A stretch of 64,000 nucleotides of DNA from Mycobacterium angelicum. GTDB taxonomy: Bacteria > Actinomycetota > Actinomycetes > Mycobacteriales > Mycobacteriaceae. Below, in pieces: positions 47,301-58,406 of this stretch. The notes beneath the pieces are model-generated. The model did no database searches and was not told the origin of the DNA. It saw only the letters and a list, made by a program, of their open reading frames with translations. Numbering within the stretch: position 1 is the stretch's first letter; each line of letters begins with the position of its first letter. Position numbers and translations under genes: made by a program. The stretch lies in contig NZ_MVHE01000011.1 of NCBI RefSeq assembly GCF_002086155.1, positions 62,001 through 126,000 on the forward strand, given 5' to 3'.

Positions 47301-48305
47301 ATGAACTTCGGAGCAATGCCACCCGAGGTCAATTCCGGCCGCATGTATTCGGGCGCGGGTTCGGGCCCGCTGCTGGCCGCCGCGGCAGCCTGGGAAGGGC
47401 TGGCCGCGGAAGTCGCTTCGGCGGCAAACGGCTGCCAGTCGGTGATTTCGGGGCTGGTCAGCTCGGCCTGGTCCGGGCCCTCGTCGGCGTCGATGGTCGC
47501 CGCGGTCGCGCCATATGTCGCGTGGCTCGGTGCGACGGCGGCACGGTGCGAGCAGACCGGCCTGCACGCCAGGGCGGCGGCCGCGGCGTATGAGACAGCG
47601 TTCGCGATGACGGTGCCGCCGCCGGTAATCGCGGCCAACCGGGCACTGTTGATGGCCCTGATCGCCACCAACTTCTTCGGTCAGAACACACCGGCAATCG
47701 CGGCAACCGAGGCCCAGTACGCGGAGTTCTGGGCCCAGGACGCCGCCGCCATGTACGGCTATGCCGGCTCCTCGGCGATCGCTGCGCAGTTGACGCCGTT
47801 CGCGCCACCGCCCCCGCCGACCACGCCGCCGTCGAGAAACCACACTCTCGGCGAGCATTTCCCGCTTCTTTCGACCACAGCCTGGGAAGCCCTGTCGACC
47901 TTCGAGTCGTTGTTTTACGACGCGACGGGCTTTGTCCTGAATGCCGGGCAGGTAGCGCAGGCCATGATCTTCCCCCCGGCGCCGGCACCGGCAGCCGCCA
48001 CAGCACTGCCGAGTCTGGTGCGCGCCGGCCAAGGGCCTGGGCCGATCGCGGTGTCGGCAGGTATCGGCACGGCGGCCCGGGTCGGCCTGATGTCGACGCC
48101 GCCGAGTTGGACGGGCCCGCCGTCAGCACCCAAGGCGAACATCACGACGGTTTCACGCTCCGTGTTCGCCGCCGCCCCGAAGGGTGATGCGAGCGGGCTG
48201 CTTCGCGGGATACCAACGCGGCGCGGGGCTCCCGCGACGCACTATGCCCATCGCCAATACGGCTTCCCCGTCAGCGTGGTACCCCGGCCGCCGGCCGGTG
48301 GATAG
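47301..48305 (+). CDS. PPE family protein, SVP-like subfamily with altered motif
   Basis: The 334-residue protein starts [20 protein letters not shown] and has the usual PPE domain ([20 protein letters not shown]). The subfamily motif reads LMSTPPSW, with Thr in place of Val, near residue 265. It is shorter than the other three and has a Pro-rich linker ([14 protein letters not shown]). The start at 47301 is set by family alignment; an in-frame GTG/TTG upstream would add about 75 unrelated residues. Confidence 0.92.
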   Translation: MNFGAMPPEVNSGRMYSGAGSGPLLAAAAAWEGLAAEVASAANGCQSVISGLVSSAWSGPSSASMVAAVAPYVAWLGATAARCEQTGLHARAAAAAYETAFAMTVPPPVIAANRALLMALIATNFFGQNTPAIAATEAQYAEFWAQDAAAMYGYAGSSAIAAQLTPFAPPPPPTTPPSRNHTLGEHFPLLSTTAWEALSTFESLFYDATGFVLNAGQVAQAMIFPPAPAPAAATALPSLVRAGQGPGPIAVSAGIGTAARVGLMSTPPSWTGPPSAPKANITTVSRSVFAAAPKGDASGLLRGIPTRRGAPATHYAHRQYGFPVSVVPRPPAGG

Positions 48306-48334
48306 CCCGGCACTAGGTTAAGGAATCTGCTGCA

Positions 48335-49483
48335 ATGCATTTCGATTTTGGAGCGCTACCCCCCGAGATTCACTCCACCCGGATGTATTCCGGTCCTGGC
48401 GCCTCATCGATGTTGGCCGCCGCATCGGCCTGGAACGGACTGGCCGCCGAATTACGTTCGACCGCAGGCGATTTCCACACCGTAGTCACCAGGCTGCACC
48501 GCGACGACTGGGTGGGCCCCGCGTCGACATCGATGGCCGACGCGGTCGCACCGTACGCGGCGTGGCTGCGTGCCACTGCGGTCCAGGCTGAACAGGCTGC
48601 CACCCACGCACGCCTAGCGGCCACCGCCTACGAGACCGCCTTCGCCGCCGTCGTACCCCCGCCGCTTGTCGCGGCCAACCGCGCGCAGCTGATGTCGCTG
48701 GTTGCCACCAACGTGCTCGGCCAAAACACGGCGGCCATCGCGGCCGTCGAGGCCAGGTACGGCGAAATGTGGGCCCAGGATGTGGCGGCCATGTACCAGT
48801 ACGCCGGCGCGTCGGCGACCGCCGCCACGGTGGCGCCGTTCGCCGAGCCGCCCCCGATCGCCAACCCGGCCGCCACCGCGGCCGCCGGCGCGGCCGCCGG
48901 CGCGGCGCAGAGCAACTTGGGACGGGTGATTTCCCAAGTGCCGCAAGCGCTGCGAGGCATGGCTTCGCCGGTCTCGCGGCCGATGAGCAGCGGCACGTCG
49001 TCGACGCCGAAGAGACCGCTAGAGCGATGGCTGACCTGGTACGAACCGTTCGAATCCTTTCTCTACGACACGATCGGGCTGCCCTACTTCGGTTTGGGTA
49101 TGGCCAACAGCGCCCTGTCGTCGGCGAACGCACTGCAGGGTCTCATCCCGTCGGCGGCCGCCGGGGCGGGCGCGGCCGCGGCCGCGTCCGCTAACGACTT
49201 GGGAGCGCTGCTGAGTGGCGGGCATGTCTCGGCCGCCATGGGTAGCGCGCCCGCGATCGGCAAGTTGTCGGTGCCCACCCCGTGGGCAGAAGCCGGCCCG
49301 GCGGTACGTCCGCTCGCGGCGCCCCTGCGCGTCAGCAATGTCATCGAGCCACCGGAGGCGGGCGTGCCCGGTAACCTGCTGGGCGGCATGCCGCTGGCGG
49401 GCGCCGGCGCCGGCCCGGCCGGTACCAGTCCCCGCTACGGGGTTCGTCTCACCGTGATGGCCCGGCCGCCCTGTGCGGGCTAG
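48335..49483 (+). CDS. PPE family protein, SVP subfamily
   Basis: The 382-residue product starts [20 protein letters not shown] behind AAGGAA. The PPE domain is complete ([20 protein letters not shown]), followed by [27 protein letters not shown] near residue 310, and a Gly/Ala-rich end. It most resembles the second PPE gene of the array, so the four probably arose as two duplicated pairs. Its stop overlaps the truA stop by 4 bases in convergent orientation. Confidence 0.94.
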   Translation: MHFDFGALPPEIHSTRMYSGPGASSMLAAASAWNGLAAELRSTAGDFHTVVTRLHRDDWVGPASTSMADAVAPYAAWLRATAVQAEQAATHARLAATAYETAFAAVVPPPLVAANRAQLMSLVATNVLGQNTAAIAAVEARYGEMWAQDVAAMYQYAGASATAATVAPFAEPPPIANPAATAAAGAAAGAAQSNLGRVISQVPQALRGMASPVSRPMSSGTSSTPKRPLERWLTWYEPFESFLYDTIGLPYFGLGMANSALSSANALQGLIPSAAAGAGAAAAASANDLGALLSGGHVSAAMGSAPAIGKLSVPTPWAEAGPAVRPLAAPLRVSNVIEPPEAGVPGNLLGGMPLAGAGAGPAGTSPRYGVRLTVMARPPCAG

Positions 49484-50310
49484 CGCGAGCGCAGGTCGCG
49501 CGTGATCAAGGTGCGGGAGGCGAGCTGATCATCGGGCGGGTAGTCAACTCCGATCATGGTCAGTCCACGCGCCGGTGCGGCCGCGAAGTCGCTGGATCGT
49601 GCTGGCGCACTGAGCAATTCGCGACACCAAGCCGCGGTGCGCCGGTGCTCGCCGACGGCCAGCAGCGCTCCGACCAGTGAGCGCACCATTGACCAGCAGA
49701 ACGCGTCGGCGCTGACGTGTGCGGTAATCAGGTCGCCGTCGCCCGACCAGTCCAGCCGCTGCAGCTCCCGGATGGTGGTGGCGCCGTCGCGATGACGGCA
49801 GAACGCCGCGAAATCGTGCAGTCCCAACAAGTCTTGAGAGGCTGAGTTCATCGCGGATAGGTCCAGGGTTCGCGGCCACGCGGTAATGTAACGCGCCAGC
49901 TGCGGCCGCACACCGTAGGGAGCCGTCGACAACCGGTAGGCGTAGTGGCGGCGCAGCGCCGAAAACCGGGCGTCGAATCCGCTTGGCGCACGGGCGATGT
50001 CGACGACCCGGACGTCGCTGGGCAGAAATCTGCCCAGTCGGCGCAGCAGCGGCACGAATTCCGGATCGCCGGCGCGCTGCGCGCGTGAGTAGGCGTTCGG
50101 CAACGCCTCGATGGGCACGTCGGCGTGGGCCACCTGGCCGGTGGCGTGCACTCCGGCGTCGGTGCGACCGGCCGCCCGCAGCCGGATCGGCGCACGGAAA
50201 ACGGTCGTCAGCGCCTCATCGAGAACACCGGCGACCGTTCGCTGTCCGGCTTGTGCCGCCCAGCCCGCGAAATCGGTTCCGTCATAGGCGATGTCGAGCC
50301 GCAGACGGAC
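49480..50310 (-). CDS. truA: tRNA pseudouridine synthase A (start unresolved)
   Basis: The 276 conserved residues run from [16 protein letters not shown] to [20 protein letters not shown]. They include the catalytic Asp motif [18 protein letters not shown] and [19 protein letters not shown]. TruA makes pseudouridine at positions 38-40 of tRNA anticodon arms. No ATG, GTG or TTG is present near the expected start. The first usual in-frame start is an ATG at 50484, which would read an Arg-rich frame through the rplQ 3' end, so the true start may be a rare codon (for example ATT or CTG) overlapping rplQ. Last gene of the alpha operon. Confidence 0.93.
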   Translation of the reverse strand, partial: VRLRLDIAYDGTDFAGWAAQAGQRTVAGVLDEALTTVFRAPIRLRAAGRTDAGVHATGQVAHADVPIEALPNAYSRAQRAGDPEFVPLLRRLGRFLPSDVRVVDIARAPSGFDARFSALRRHYAYRLSTAPYGVRPQLARYITAWPRTLDLSAMNSASQDLLGLHDFAAFCRHRDGATTIRELQRLDWSGDGDLITAHVSADAFCWSMVRSLVGALLAVGEHRRTAAWCRELLSAPARSSDFAAAPARGLTMIGVDYPPDDQLASRTLITRDLRSR

Positions 50311-50317
50311 GTCCCCG

Positions 50318-50893
50318 CTAATTCTCGGGGGCCTCTTCCGGAGCCTCTCCGGCGGCTTCTTCAGTGGCCTCAGCAGCCTCCGTGGTCTCTTCGGGCGCCT
50401 CAGCAGCCTCTTCAGCCGTCGGACCTTCAGCGGCTTCCGGCTCGACGGTCGCCTGCGGCGCCGCCGCAGCTGCCACCGGGGCATCCTTCTGCGACGCCTT
50501 CACCCGGCGCGCCCGATCCGCCTCGGACGTCACCGTCTTCTCCCGCACCAGCTCGATCACGGCCATCGGGGCATTGTCGCCCTTGCGTGCCTCGACCTTG
50601 ATGATGCGGGTGTAGCCGCCGTTGCGGTCGGCGAAGAACGGCCCGATCTCGGCGAACAGGGCGTGCACCACATCCTTGTCGCGAATCTTCTTGAGCACCT
50701 CACGCCGGTTGTGCAGCGTGCCTTTCTTGGCGTGGGTGATCAGCTTCTCCGCGTACGGCCGCAATGCCCGGGCCTTCGGCTCGGTGGTCTTGATCCGGCC
50801 GTGTTCGAACAACGACGTGGCCAGGTTGGCCAAAATCGCCTTCTGGTGCGAAGACGACCCGCCGAGGCGAGGGCCCTTGGTGGGCTTAGGCAT
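50318..50893 (-). CDS. rplQ: 50S ribosomal protein L17
   Basis: The 191-residue product has the L17 core ([60 protein letters not shown]) in the first 120 residues. A 65-residue Ala/Glu-rich tail of EEA-type repeats follows, as in mycobacteria but somewhat longer than the roughly 180-residue M. tuberculosis protein. ATG with AGGAG upstream, 34 bases after rpoA. Confidence 0.98.
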   Translation of the reverse strand: MPKPTKGPRLGGSSSHQKAILANLATSLFEHGRIKTTEPKARALRPYAEKLITHAKKGTLHNRREVLKKIRDKDVVHALFAEIGPFFADRNGGYTRIIKVEARKGDNAPMAVIELVREKTVTSEADRARRVKASQKDAPVAAAAAPQATVEPEAAEGPTAEEAAEAPEETTEAAEATEEAAGEAPEEAPEN

Positions 50894-50927
50894 TGGAGGC
50901 GCTCCTGTCTAGATGTGCAAAGCGAAA

Positions 50928-52001
<1,074 letters not shown>

Positions 52002-52051
52002 CTATTTGATGCCGCTCAGGTATCCCGCCCCGGATGGTGCGGGAAGTCTGG

Positions 52052-52657
52052 TTACTTCGAGTAGTACTCGACGATCAGCTGCTCGGTGAGCGGCACATCG
52101 ATCTGAGCACGCTCGGGCAATTGGTGGATCAGGATGCGCTGGCGCTCACCGACGACCTGGATCCAGCTCGGGATCGGGCGGTCACCGGCGGTCTCCCGCG
52201 CGATCTGGAACGGCACCGTGTTCAGCGAGTTGTCCCGGACGTCGATGATGTCGTACTGCGACACCCGGTAGCTGGGGACGTTGACGTGCACGCCGTTGAC
52301 GGTGAAGTGGCCGTGGCTGACCAGCTGACGGGCCATCCGGCGGGTGCGCGCCAGCCCGGCGCGGTACACGACGTTGTCAAGCCGGCTTTCCAGGATGCGC
52401 AGCAGTTCCTCACCGGTCTTGCCCGAGTGACGAACGGCCTCTTCGTAATAGCGGCGGAACTGCTTTTCCATCACGCCGTAGGTGAAGCGAGCCTTCTGCT
52501 TCTCCTGCAGCTGCTGGCGGTACTCGCTGTCCTTGACCCGGGCGCGGCCATGCTGGCCGGGCGGGTAAGGCCGCTTCTCATACGACTGGTCGCCACCGAC
52601 GAGGTCGGTGCCCAGCCGACGCGACTTGCGAGTGACGGGTCCTGTGTAACGAGCCAT
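52052..52657 (-). CDS. rpsD: 30S ribosomal protein S4
   Basis: The 201-residue product (MARYTGPVTRKSRRLGTDLV; KSRL-type S4 domain RLDNVVYRAGLARTRRMARQ; GHFTVNGVHVNVPSYRV) is full-length S4, a 16S rRNA primary binder that in many bacteria also regulates its own operon. The N-terminal Cys cluster seen in some S4 proteins is absent (Cys-minus form). It is 5 bases after rpsK. Confidence 0.99.
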   Translation of the reverse strand: MARYTGPVTRKSRRLGTDLVGGDQSYEKRPYPPGQHGRARVKDSEYRQQLQEKQKARFTYGVMEKQFRRYYEEAVRHSGKTGEELLRILESRLDNVVYRAGLARTRRMARQLVSHGHFTVNGVHVNVPSYRVSQYDIIDVRDNSLNTVPFQIARETAGDRPIPSWIQVVGERQRILIHQLPERAQIDVPLTEQLIVEYYSK

Positions 52658-52662
52658 GTTTT

Positions 52663-53082
52663 CTAGACCCTTCTGCGCTTGGGCGGACGGACGCCGTTGT
52701 GCGGCTGGGGGGTGACGTCGGAGATCGCGCCGACCTCAAGGCCGGCAGCCTGCAGCGAACGGATCGCGGTCTCGCGGCCGGAGCCGGGGCCCTTGACGAA
52801 CACGTCGACCTTTTTCACACCGTGCTCCTGGGCTTTGCGCGCGGCGTTCTCGGCAGCCAGCTGAGCGGCGAACGGAGTCGACTTACGGGATCCCTTGAAC
52901 CCGACGTGACCCGACGACGCCCAGGCGATGACGTTGCCCTGCGGGTCGGTGATCGTCACGATCGTGTTGTTGAACGTGCTCTTGATGTGCGCGGCGCCGT
53001 GCGGGACGTTCTTCTTTTCCCTGCGGCGGGTCTTCTGGCCCTTCTTAGCGGACGCAGATTGCCCCTTTTTTGCTGGTGGCAT
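52663..53082 (-). CDS. rpsK: 30S ribosomal protein S11
   Basis: The 139-residue protein has a Lys-rich N-terminus ([19 protein letters not shown]) and the S11 core: [40 protein letters not shown] and [18 protein letters not shown]. Part of the platform of the small subunit. It follows rpsM with 6 bases between them. Confidence 0.99.
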   Translation of the reverse strand: MPPAKKGQSASAKKGQKTRRREKKNVPHGAAHIKSTFNNTIVTITDPQGNVIAWASSGHVGFKGSRKSTPFAAQLAAENAARKAQEHGVKKVDVFVKGPGSGRETAIRSLQAAGLEVGAISDVTPQPHNGVRPPKRRRV

Positions 53083-53088
53083 CGGGTT

Positions 53089-53463
53089 CTACCTGGCCTT
53101 CTTCTTGCCTGCGATGGTGCGCTTGGGGCCTTTGCGGGTCCGCGCATTGGTCTTAGTCCGTTGGCCGCGCACCGGCAGACCGCGGCGGTGCCGCAGGCCC
53201 TGGTAGCAGCCGATCTCGATTTTGCGACGGATGTCGGCCTGTACCTCGCGGCGCAGGTCACCCTCCACCTTCAGGTTGGCTTCGATGTAGTCACGCAGAT
53301 GAGTGAGCTGGTCATCGGTGAGGTCCTTGGTGCGCAGGTCCTTGTCGATGCCAGTGGCAGCCAGAATTTCGTTGGAGCGGGTCCGGCCGATGCCGAAGAT
53401 GTAGGTCAGCGCGATCTCCATCCGCTTATCGCGCGGCAGATCGACGCCTACTAGTCGAGCCAT
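53089..53463 (-). CDS. rpsM: 30S ribosomal protein S13
   Basis: The 124-residue product starts [20 protein letters not shown] and contains [20 protein letters not shown] and [20 protein letters not shown], the S13 signature, and ends in the basic GKKKAR tail. It contacts the P-site tRNA from the 30S head. It lies 174 bases downstream of rpmJ, a gap in which I see no further gene. Confidence 0.99.
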   Translation of the reverse strand: MARLVGVDLPRDKRMEIALTYIFGIGRTRSNEILAATGIDKDLRTKDLTDDQLTHLRDYIEANLKVEGDLRREVQADIRRKIEIGCYQGLRHRRGLPVRGQRTKTNARTRKGPKRTIAGKKKAR

Positions 53464-53637
53464 AGGTGGCGTTTCCTCTTTTTCTCAGCGGAGGTCTTTT
53501 CCCAGTCCGTTCCCCACCTGTTTGGTGGGGGCCCGGCCTCCGTCCGGACGTGGATGAGCCGGCCCATCTCTATAGATGCCAGCCGCTCATTGGTGCTGGG
53601 AGGTCTGCGTTCAGTTGTTATGGAGCGGGCCGGCTTA

Positions 53638-53751
53638 TCAGCCCTGCCGCTGCTTGTGGCGCGGATCAGAGCAGATCACCATGACCCGCCCATGCCGACG
53701 GATCACCCTGCACTTGTCACAGATTGGCTTGACGCTCGGGTTCACCTTCAC
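53638..53751 (-). CDS. rpmJ: 50S ribosomal protein L36 (Zn-binding form)
   Basis: A 37-codon gene starts at a GTG at 53751 ([20 protein letters not shown]) and ends …RHKQRQG. The C-x2-C … C … H residues (CDKC, IC, RH) make this the zinc-binding C+ form of L36. It lies between infA and rpsM as in all mycobacteria, 48 bases after infA. Confidence 0.97.
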
Positions 53752-53799
53752 GGCAGTCTCGGTCCTGTTCTTCCTGGGCTTTTCTTATATATCGTCGCG

Positions 53800-54021
53800 C
53801 TACTTGTACCGGTACACGATCCGGCCGCGCGACAGGTCGTAGGGCGACAGCTCCACGACCACGCGGTCCTCGGGCAGGATGCGGATGTAGTGCTGCCGCA
53901 TCTTGCCGCTGATGTGGGCGAGCACCTTGTGACCGTTCTCCAGCTCAATGCGAAACATGGCATTGGGCAGGGGCTCGACCACGCGACCCTCGACCTCTAT
54001 GGCACCGTCCTTCTTGGCCAT
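53800..54021 (-). CDS. infA: Translation initiation factor IF-1
   Basis: The 73-residue protein ([20 protein letters not shown]…, …[20 protein letters not shown]…, …RGRIVYRYK) is a standard S1-fold IF-1. ATG 54021 gives the normal length; the frame continues upstream to 54075. It heads the operon infA-rpmJ-rpsM-rpsK-rpsD-rpoA-rplQ-truA, whose promoter must lie in the 219 bases between here and the divergent gene at 54241. I do not see a convincing promoter sequence there. Confidence 0.98.
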
Positions 54022-54240
54022 TACGTTGTGGCGATCCTTCTCTATCTCGTCGGTGCACCCGGTTCGGCGCAGCACGTACTACGACTACTCAACGTGAGCC
54101 GGTGGTGGAAATTCCAAGACTGGGCACGCCAGAAGCCGGCACGGACGCCGCACCGTTGGTCCACCTTACTCGCACCGCTACTCCCTGCGCAAAACGCGCA
54201 ACGTGGAATAGCCTGCGGCGGCCCGGCGGTTAGTCCAACC

Positions 54241-55101
54241 ATGACAGCCTCTGCCGCCAACCAAGCCACCAAAAAGCCCAATCTCGGCCGCTTCGGATCG
54301 TTCGGCCGGGGTGTCACGCCCCAGCAGGCCAAAGAAATCGAAGCCCTGGGCTACGGGGCGGTCTGGGTGGGCGCCTCACCACCGGCCGAGCTGGCCTGGG
54401 TGGAGCCCATCCTCGAAGCGACCACCACCTTGCAGGTGGCCACCGGCATCGTCAACATCTGGTCCGCGCCGGCCAAGCCGGTCGCCGAGTCGTTTCACCG
54501 GATCGACAAGGCCTACCCGGGCCGTTTCCTGCTGGGCATCGGGGTTGGCCACCCTGAGGCGGTCACCGAATACAAGAAGCCCTACGAAGCCCTATCGGAG
54601 TATCTGGACCTTCTCGACGACTACGGCGTCCCCGCCGACCGCCGGGTCGTGGCGGCGCTGGGCCCCCGGGTCCTGAAACTGGCCGCACAGCGCAGCGCCG
54701 GCGCGCATCCGTACCTGACCACTCCCGAGCACACAGCGCAGGCCCGTGAGCTGATCGGTCCCGGGTCGTTCCTGGCACCCGAGCACAAGGTGGTACTGAC
54801 CACCGACAGCGACAAGGCCCGGGCCGTCGGACGCAAGGCCCTCGACATGTATCTCAACCTGGCCAACTACCTCAACAGCTGGAAGCGGCTGGGCTTCGGC
54901 GACGACGACGTCGCGAAACCGGGCAGCGACCGGCTGGTGGACGCCGTGGTCGCCTACGGCACCCCCGAGGCCATCGCGGCCCGGCTCACCGAGCATCTGG
55001 ATGCCGGCGCCGACCACGTCCCCGTTCAGGTCCTCACCAGGAGCGAGAACCTGGTCCCCGCACTCGCCGAACTGGCCGGAGCACTGGGGCTGACCCGTTA
55101 G
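54241..55101 (+). CDS. LLM-class F420-dependent oxidoreductase (Rv3463-like)
   Basis: The 286-residue barrel protein has LGRFGSFGRGVTPQQAKEIE, GYGAVWVGASPPAELAWVEP, ATGIVNIWSAPAKPVAESFH and GRFLLGIGVGHPEAVTEYKK, the short (about 290-residue) luciferase-like subfamily of mycobacteria that uses F420. It is divergent from infA and 10 bases before rmlB, the same neighbourhood as Rv3463. Substrate unknown. Confidence 0.9.
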   Translation: MTASAANQATKKPNLGRFGSFGRGVTPQQAKEIEALGYGAVWVGASPPAELAWVEPILEATTTLQVATGIVNIWSAPAKPVAESFHRIDKAYPGRFLLGIGVGHPEAVTEYKKPYEALSEYLDLLDDYGVPADRRVVAALGPRVLKLAAQRSAGAHPYLTTPEHTAQARELIGPGSFLAPEHKVVLTTDSDKARAVGRKALDMYLNLANYLNSWKRLGFGDDDVAKPGSDRLVDAVVAYGTPEAIAARLTEHLDAGADHVPVQVLTRSENLVPALAELAGALGLTR

Positions 55102-55108
55102 GGTTTGA

Positions 55109-56107
<999 letters not shown>

Positions 56108-56108
56108 C

Positions 56109-56717
56109 ATGAAGGTACGCGAACTCGGCGTCCCGGGCGCCTGGGAAATCACCCCGACCGTGCACGGCGATTCGCGCGGACTGTTCTTCGAATGGATCAC
56201 CGATCACGGCTTCACCGCATTCGCCGGTCACCACTTGGACGTGCGGCAGGCCAACTGTTCGGTGTCCGCGGCCGGCGTGCTGCGGGGTCTGCACTTCGCC
56301 CAGCTGCCACCCAGTCAAGCCAAATACGTCACCTGTGTGTCCGGTTCGGTGTTCGACGTCGTCGTCGACATCCGGGTCGGCTCACCGACCTTCGGCCGGT
56401 GGGACTCGGTGCTGCTGGACGATAGCGACCGGCGCACCATCTACATCTCCGAAGGGCTCGCACACGGTTTCCTTGCGTTGCAAGACAATTCGACCGTGAT
56501 GTATTTATGCTCGGCCGAATACAACCCGCAGCGCGAGCACACCATCTGCGCCACCGACCCGGCCCTGGCCATCGACTGGCCGCTGGTCGACGGCGCTCCG
56601 CCCAGCCTGTCCGACCGCGACGCGGCCGCCCCCGGCTTCGAGGAAGTGCGCGCTTCCGGACTGTTGCCCACCTGGGCGGAGACCCAACGGTTCATCGAGA
56701 ACCTGCGTACTAGCTAA
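56109..56717 (+). CDS. rmlC: dTDP-4-dehydrorhamnose 3,5-epimerase
   Basis: The 202-residue cupin starts MKVRELGVPGAWEITPTVHG and has SRGLFFEWITD, QANCSVSAAGVLRGLHFAQ with the catalytic His, CVSGSVFDVVVDIRVGSPTF, and GLAHGFLALQDNSTVMYLCS. It is step three of dTDP-L-rhamnose synthesis. Length matches the M. tuberculosis enzyme. The rmlB-rmlC pair is coupled. Confidence 0.97.
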   Translation: MKVRELGVPGAWEITPTVHGDSRGLFFEWITDHGFTAFAGHHLDVRQANCSVSAAGVLRGLHFAQLPPSQAKYVTCVSGSVFDVVVDIRVGSPTFGRWDSVLLDDSDRRTIYISEGLAHGFLALQDNSTVMYLCSAEYNPQREHTICATDPALAIDWPLVDGAPPSLSDRDAAAPGFEEVRASGLLPTWAETQRFIENLRTS

Positions 56718-56809
56718 AGATCGTCTGTACGACAGCTGTGTGGCCATACATACTGCTTCACTAGATCCGCCGATCTCGCGGATGCAGACCGACAAGTGAG
56801 GAGAACTTG

Positions 56810-57301
56810 GTGAAGCGTGGGTTGTTGATCGCCGTTAGCGCGGCGACCGTCATTGCGGGCGTGGCGGGCTGCTCCGGCGACAAGAAGAACTCAGGTCCGT
56901 CGAGTTCGACGAGCGCGTCCAGTGCGGCGACGAGTTCGGCTCCCGCATCCAGCAGCACTCCGGCGGCGTCGGGGGAAACCAAGGTCATCGTCGGCGGTCA
57001 GCAGCAGAACGTCAGTGGCCCAGTGGTGTGTTCGACGAACGAGGGCAGGTTCTCCATCGCCGTCGGCGACATGCTGACCGGCGTCATCGTCGGCCTCGAG
57101 CCGGACGCATCGGCAGTGCACAGTGCCGGGCTCGGTACGGTGGACGGGGTTGTCCTCAGCTTCACCGAGGGCGCACCCGGCAACAACGCCACCGCGACCA
57201 AAACCGGTAACTCCTACAAGATCAGCGGCACCGCCACCGGCGTTGACAATGCCGGCCAACAGGTCAGCAAGACTTTCGAGGTGGACGCCACCTGCCCGTA
57301 A
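56810..57301 (+). CDS. LpqH-like (19 kDa antigen family) lipoprotein
   Basis: The 163-residue protein has an N-terminal lipoprotein signal (KRGLLIAVSAATVIAGVAGC) with lipobox VAGC, acylated at Cys21. A Ser/Ala/Pro-rich linker follows, then a globular domain (VIVGGQQQNVSGPVVCSTNE, YKISGTATGVDNAGQQVSKT, FEVDATCP) that closely follows the LpqH layout, including two later Cys residues. It is exported to the envelope, where LpqH-type lipoproteins are TLR2 agonists. GTG 56810 with GAGGAG upstream. It stands alone after rmlC; the true lpqH is normally elsewhere, so this is a paralogue. Confidence 0.87.
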   Translation: MKRGLLIAVSAATVIAGVAGCSGDKKNSGPSSSTSASSAATSSAPASSSTPAASGETKVIVGGQQQNVSGPVVCSTNEGRFSIAVGDMLTGVIVGLEPDASAVHSAGLGTVDGVVLSFTEGAPGNNATATKTGNSYKISGTATGVDNAGQQVSKTFEVDATCP

Positions 57302-57380
57302 CCGGGATGGGTGTGGTTGCGGCGGGGATCTCAGATCGGCGCTGACGAGATCCCCGCGCGCGGGTCGAGTGGCATACCGA

Positions 57381-57461
57381 TCATTCGGTCAGCTCGTCGG
57401 CACGAAGTACGTTGGCGGAATACAAAGCCTCGACCTCGCCGAAGAGAAGGTCGTGGGACAT
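57381..57461 (-). CDS. Candidate 26-residue small protein, divergent from the HemB-like cluster
   Basis: On the reverse strand AAGGGGG followed 5 bases later by ATG (57461) opens a 26-residue frame, MSHDLLFGEVEALYSANVLR then ADELTE and a TGA at 57381. It has no Cys and is acidic, with one Tyr. It fits no family I know. The 349-base gap 57302-57650 holds nothing else obvious. A role as leader peptide, small regulator or peptide precursor is speculative, but the ribosome binding site is stronger than expected by chance. Confidence 0.4.
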   Translation of the reverse strand: MSHDLLFGEVEALYSANVLRADELTE

Positions 57462-57650
57462 AATCACCCCCTTCCGGGTAGCCCTTGCGATGGCGCAAAG
57501 ATTAGCCAGGCGAGGTCCTCGGGCAATACGGGCACAAGCGTGAAGAAGTCGCCGGTTGACGGACAAATTGCACAACCGATGGGCGAAAGGCCGTACACTT
57601 CCCAGCGCAACCAGTTGTGAAGGCGGCCTAAATTCCCGAAAGGTCCGGTT

Positions 57651-58406
57651 GTGGCAACCGATGGGCGCGGGGGTTCCGGGGGCGTACAACGGCGCAAGCC
57701 GCGCGTCGGTCTGGTGGTGCCACCGGCCAACACGGCGGTAGAGGACGACTATCTGGCTCTCGGCGGCGATGCCTTCGCCTTCTCGACGACCCGCTACGGG
57801 GTATACAGCGACCTGCCGCTGCGGCAGCGCCTCGATCACTACGCCGCTGAATTACCTTCGCGTCTGGCGAGTTTCGGCGATATGCCACTGCACGCGATCG
57901 TGGCGTGCTGCAGTGGCAATCACTACCTTCAGGGTTTCGGGGCCGATCTGTGCGCGTGCCGCAGGTCTTCGGAGCGCATCGGCGCACTAGTGGTGTCGAC
58001 GACCGTGGCGGTTGTCGGCTGGCTGCGCCACCGCGACGTCGACACCATCGCCATCGCGTCGCCCTACCCGGATTGGCTCACCGAGCTTTCCGAAAGCTAC
58101 TGGGACAGCGCGGGTTTGCGAATCAGCTCGGTGATCAGGATCGTCGACGGCCGCACCGGCACCGTTGCTTGCTCGCCCTATCGGCTGCGCACCGAAGACA
58201 TCACGGCGGCCGTCCACGGTGTCTGCAGTGCACGGCGCCCGGACGCGCCCGTCTTGTTTCTCGGCACCGGGATGCATACCCGCGCGGCCGTTGCCGCGCT
58301 CAGCCACGAGGTCGCCGGCCACGAGTTCTTCACGACCAATTCATGCAGCGTGGACTGGCTGCGGCTCACCTTGACCAACCCGAATCCGCTGGCTCGGCTG
58401 CGATGA
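57651..58406 (+). CDS. Maleate isomerase / arylmalonate decarboxylase-like protein
   Basis: This 251-residue Asp/Glu-racemase-superfamily protein has KPRVGLVVPPANTAVEDDYL at its start (the maleate-isomerase P-loop-like region), one active-site Cys in AIVACCSGNHYLQGF (about residue 85) and the second in TTNSCSVDWLRL near the end. Both cysteines of the two-Cys mechanism are therefore present. Family members isomerise maleate to fumarate or decarboxylate or racemise malonates. The GTG start follows GAAAGG. It is the first of five coupled genes; its stop overlaps the next start (ATGA). Confidence 0.78.
   Translation: MATDGRGGSGGVQRRKPRVGLVVPPANTAVEDDYLALGGDAFAFSTTRYGVYSDLPLRQRLDHYAAELPSRLASFGDMPLHAIVACCSGNHYLQGFGADLCACRRSSERIGALVVSTTVAVVGWLRHRDVDTIAIASPYPDWLTELSESYWDSAGLRISSVIRIVDGRTGTVACSPYRLRTEDITAAVHGVCSARRPDAPVLFLGTGMHTRAAVAALSHEVAGHEFFTTNSCSVDWLRLTLTNPNPLARLR

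Noticed and set aside
57302..57650. Possible sigma-70 promoter TTGACG (57556) with TACACT (57594) for the HemB-like operon
   Set aside because: The spacing of 32 bases is far too long; no better pair was found.
57381..57839. 152-codon reverse-strand version of the small ORF
   Set aside because: It overlaps the start of the isomerase-like gene antisense; only the last 26 codons follow a good ribosome binding site.
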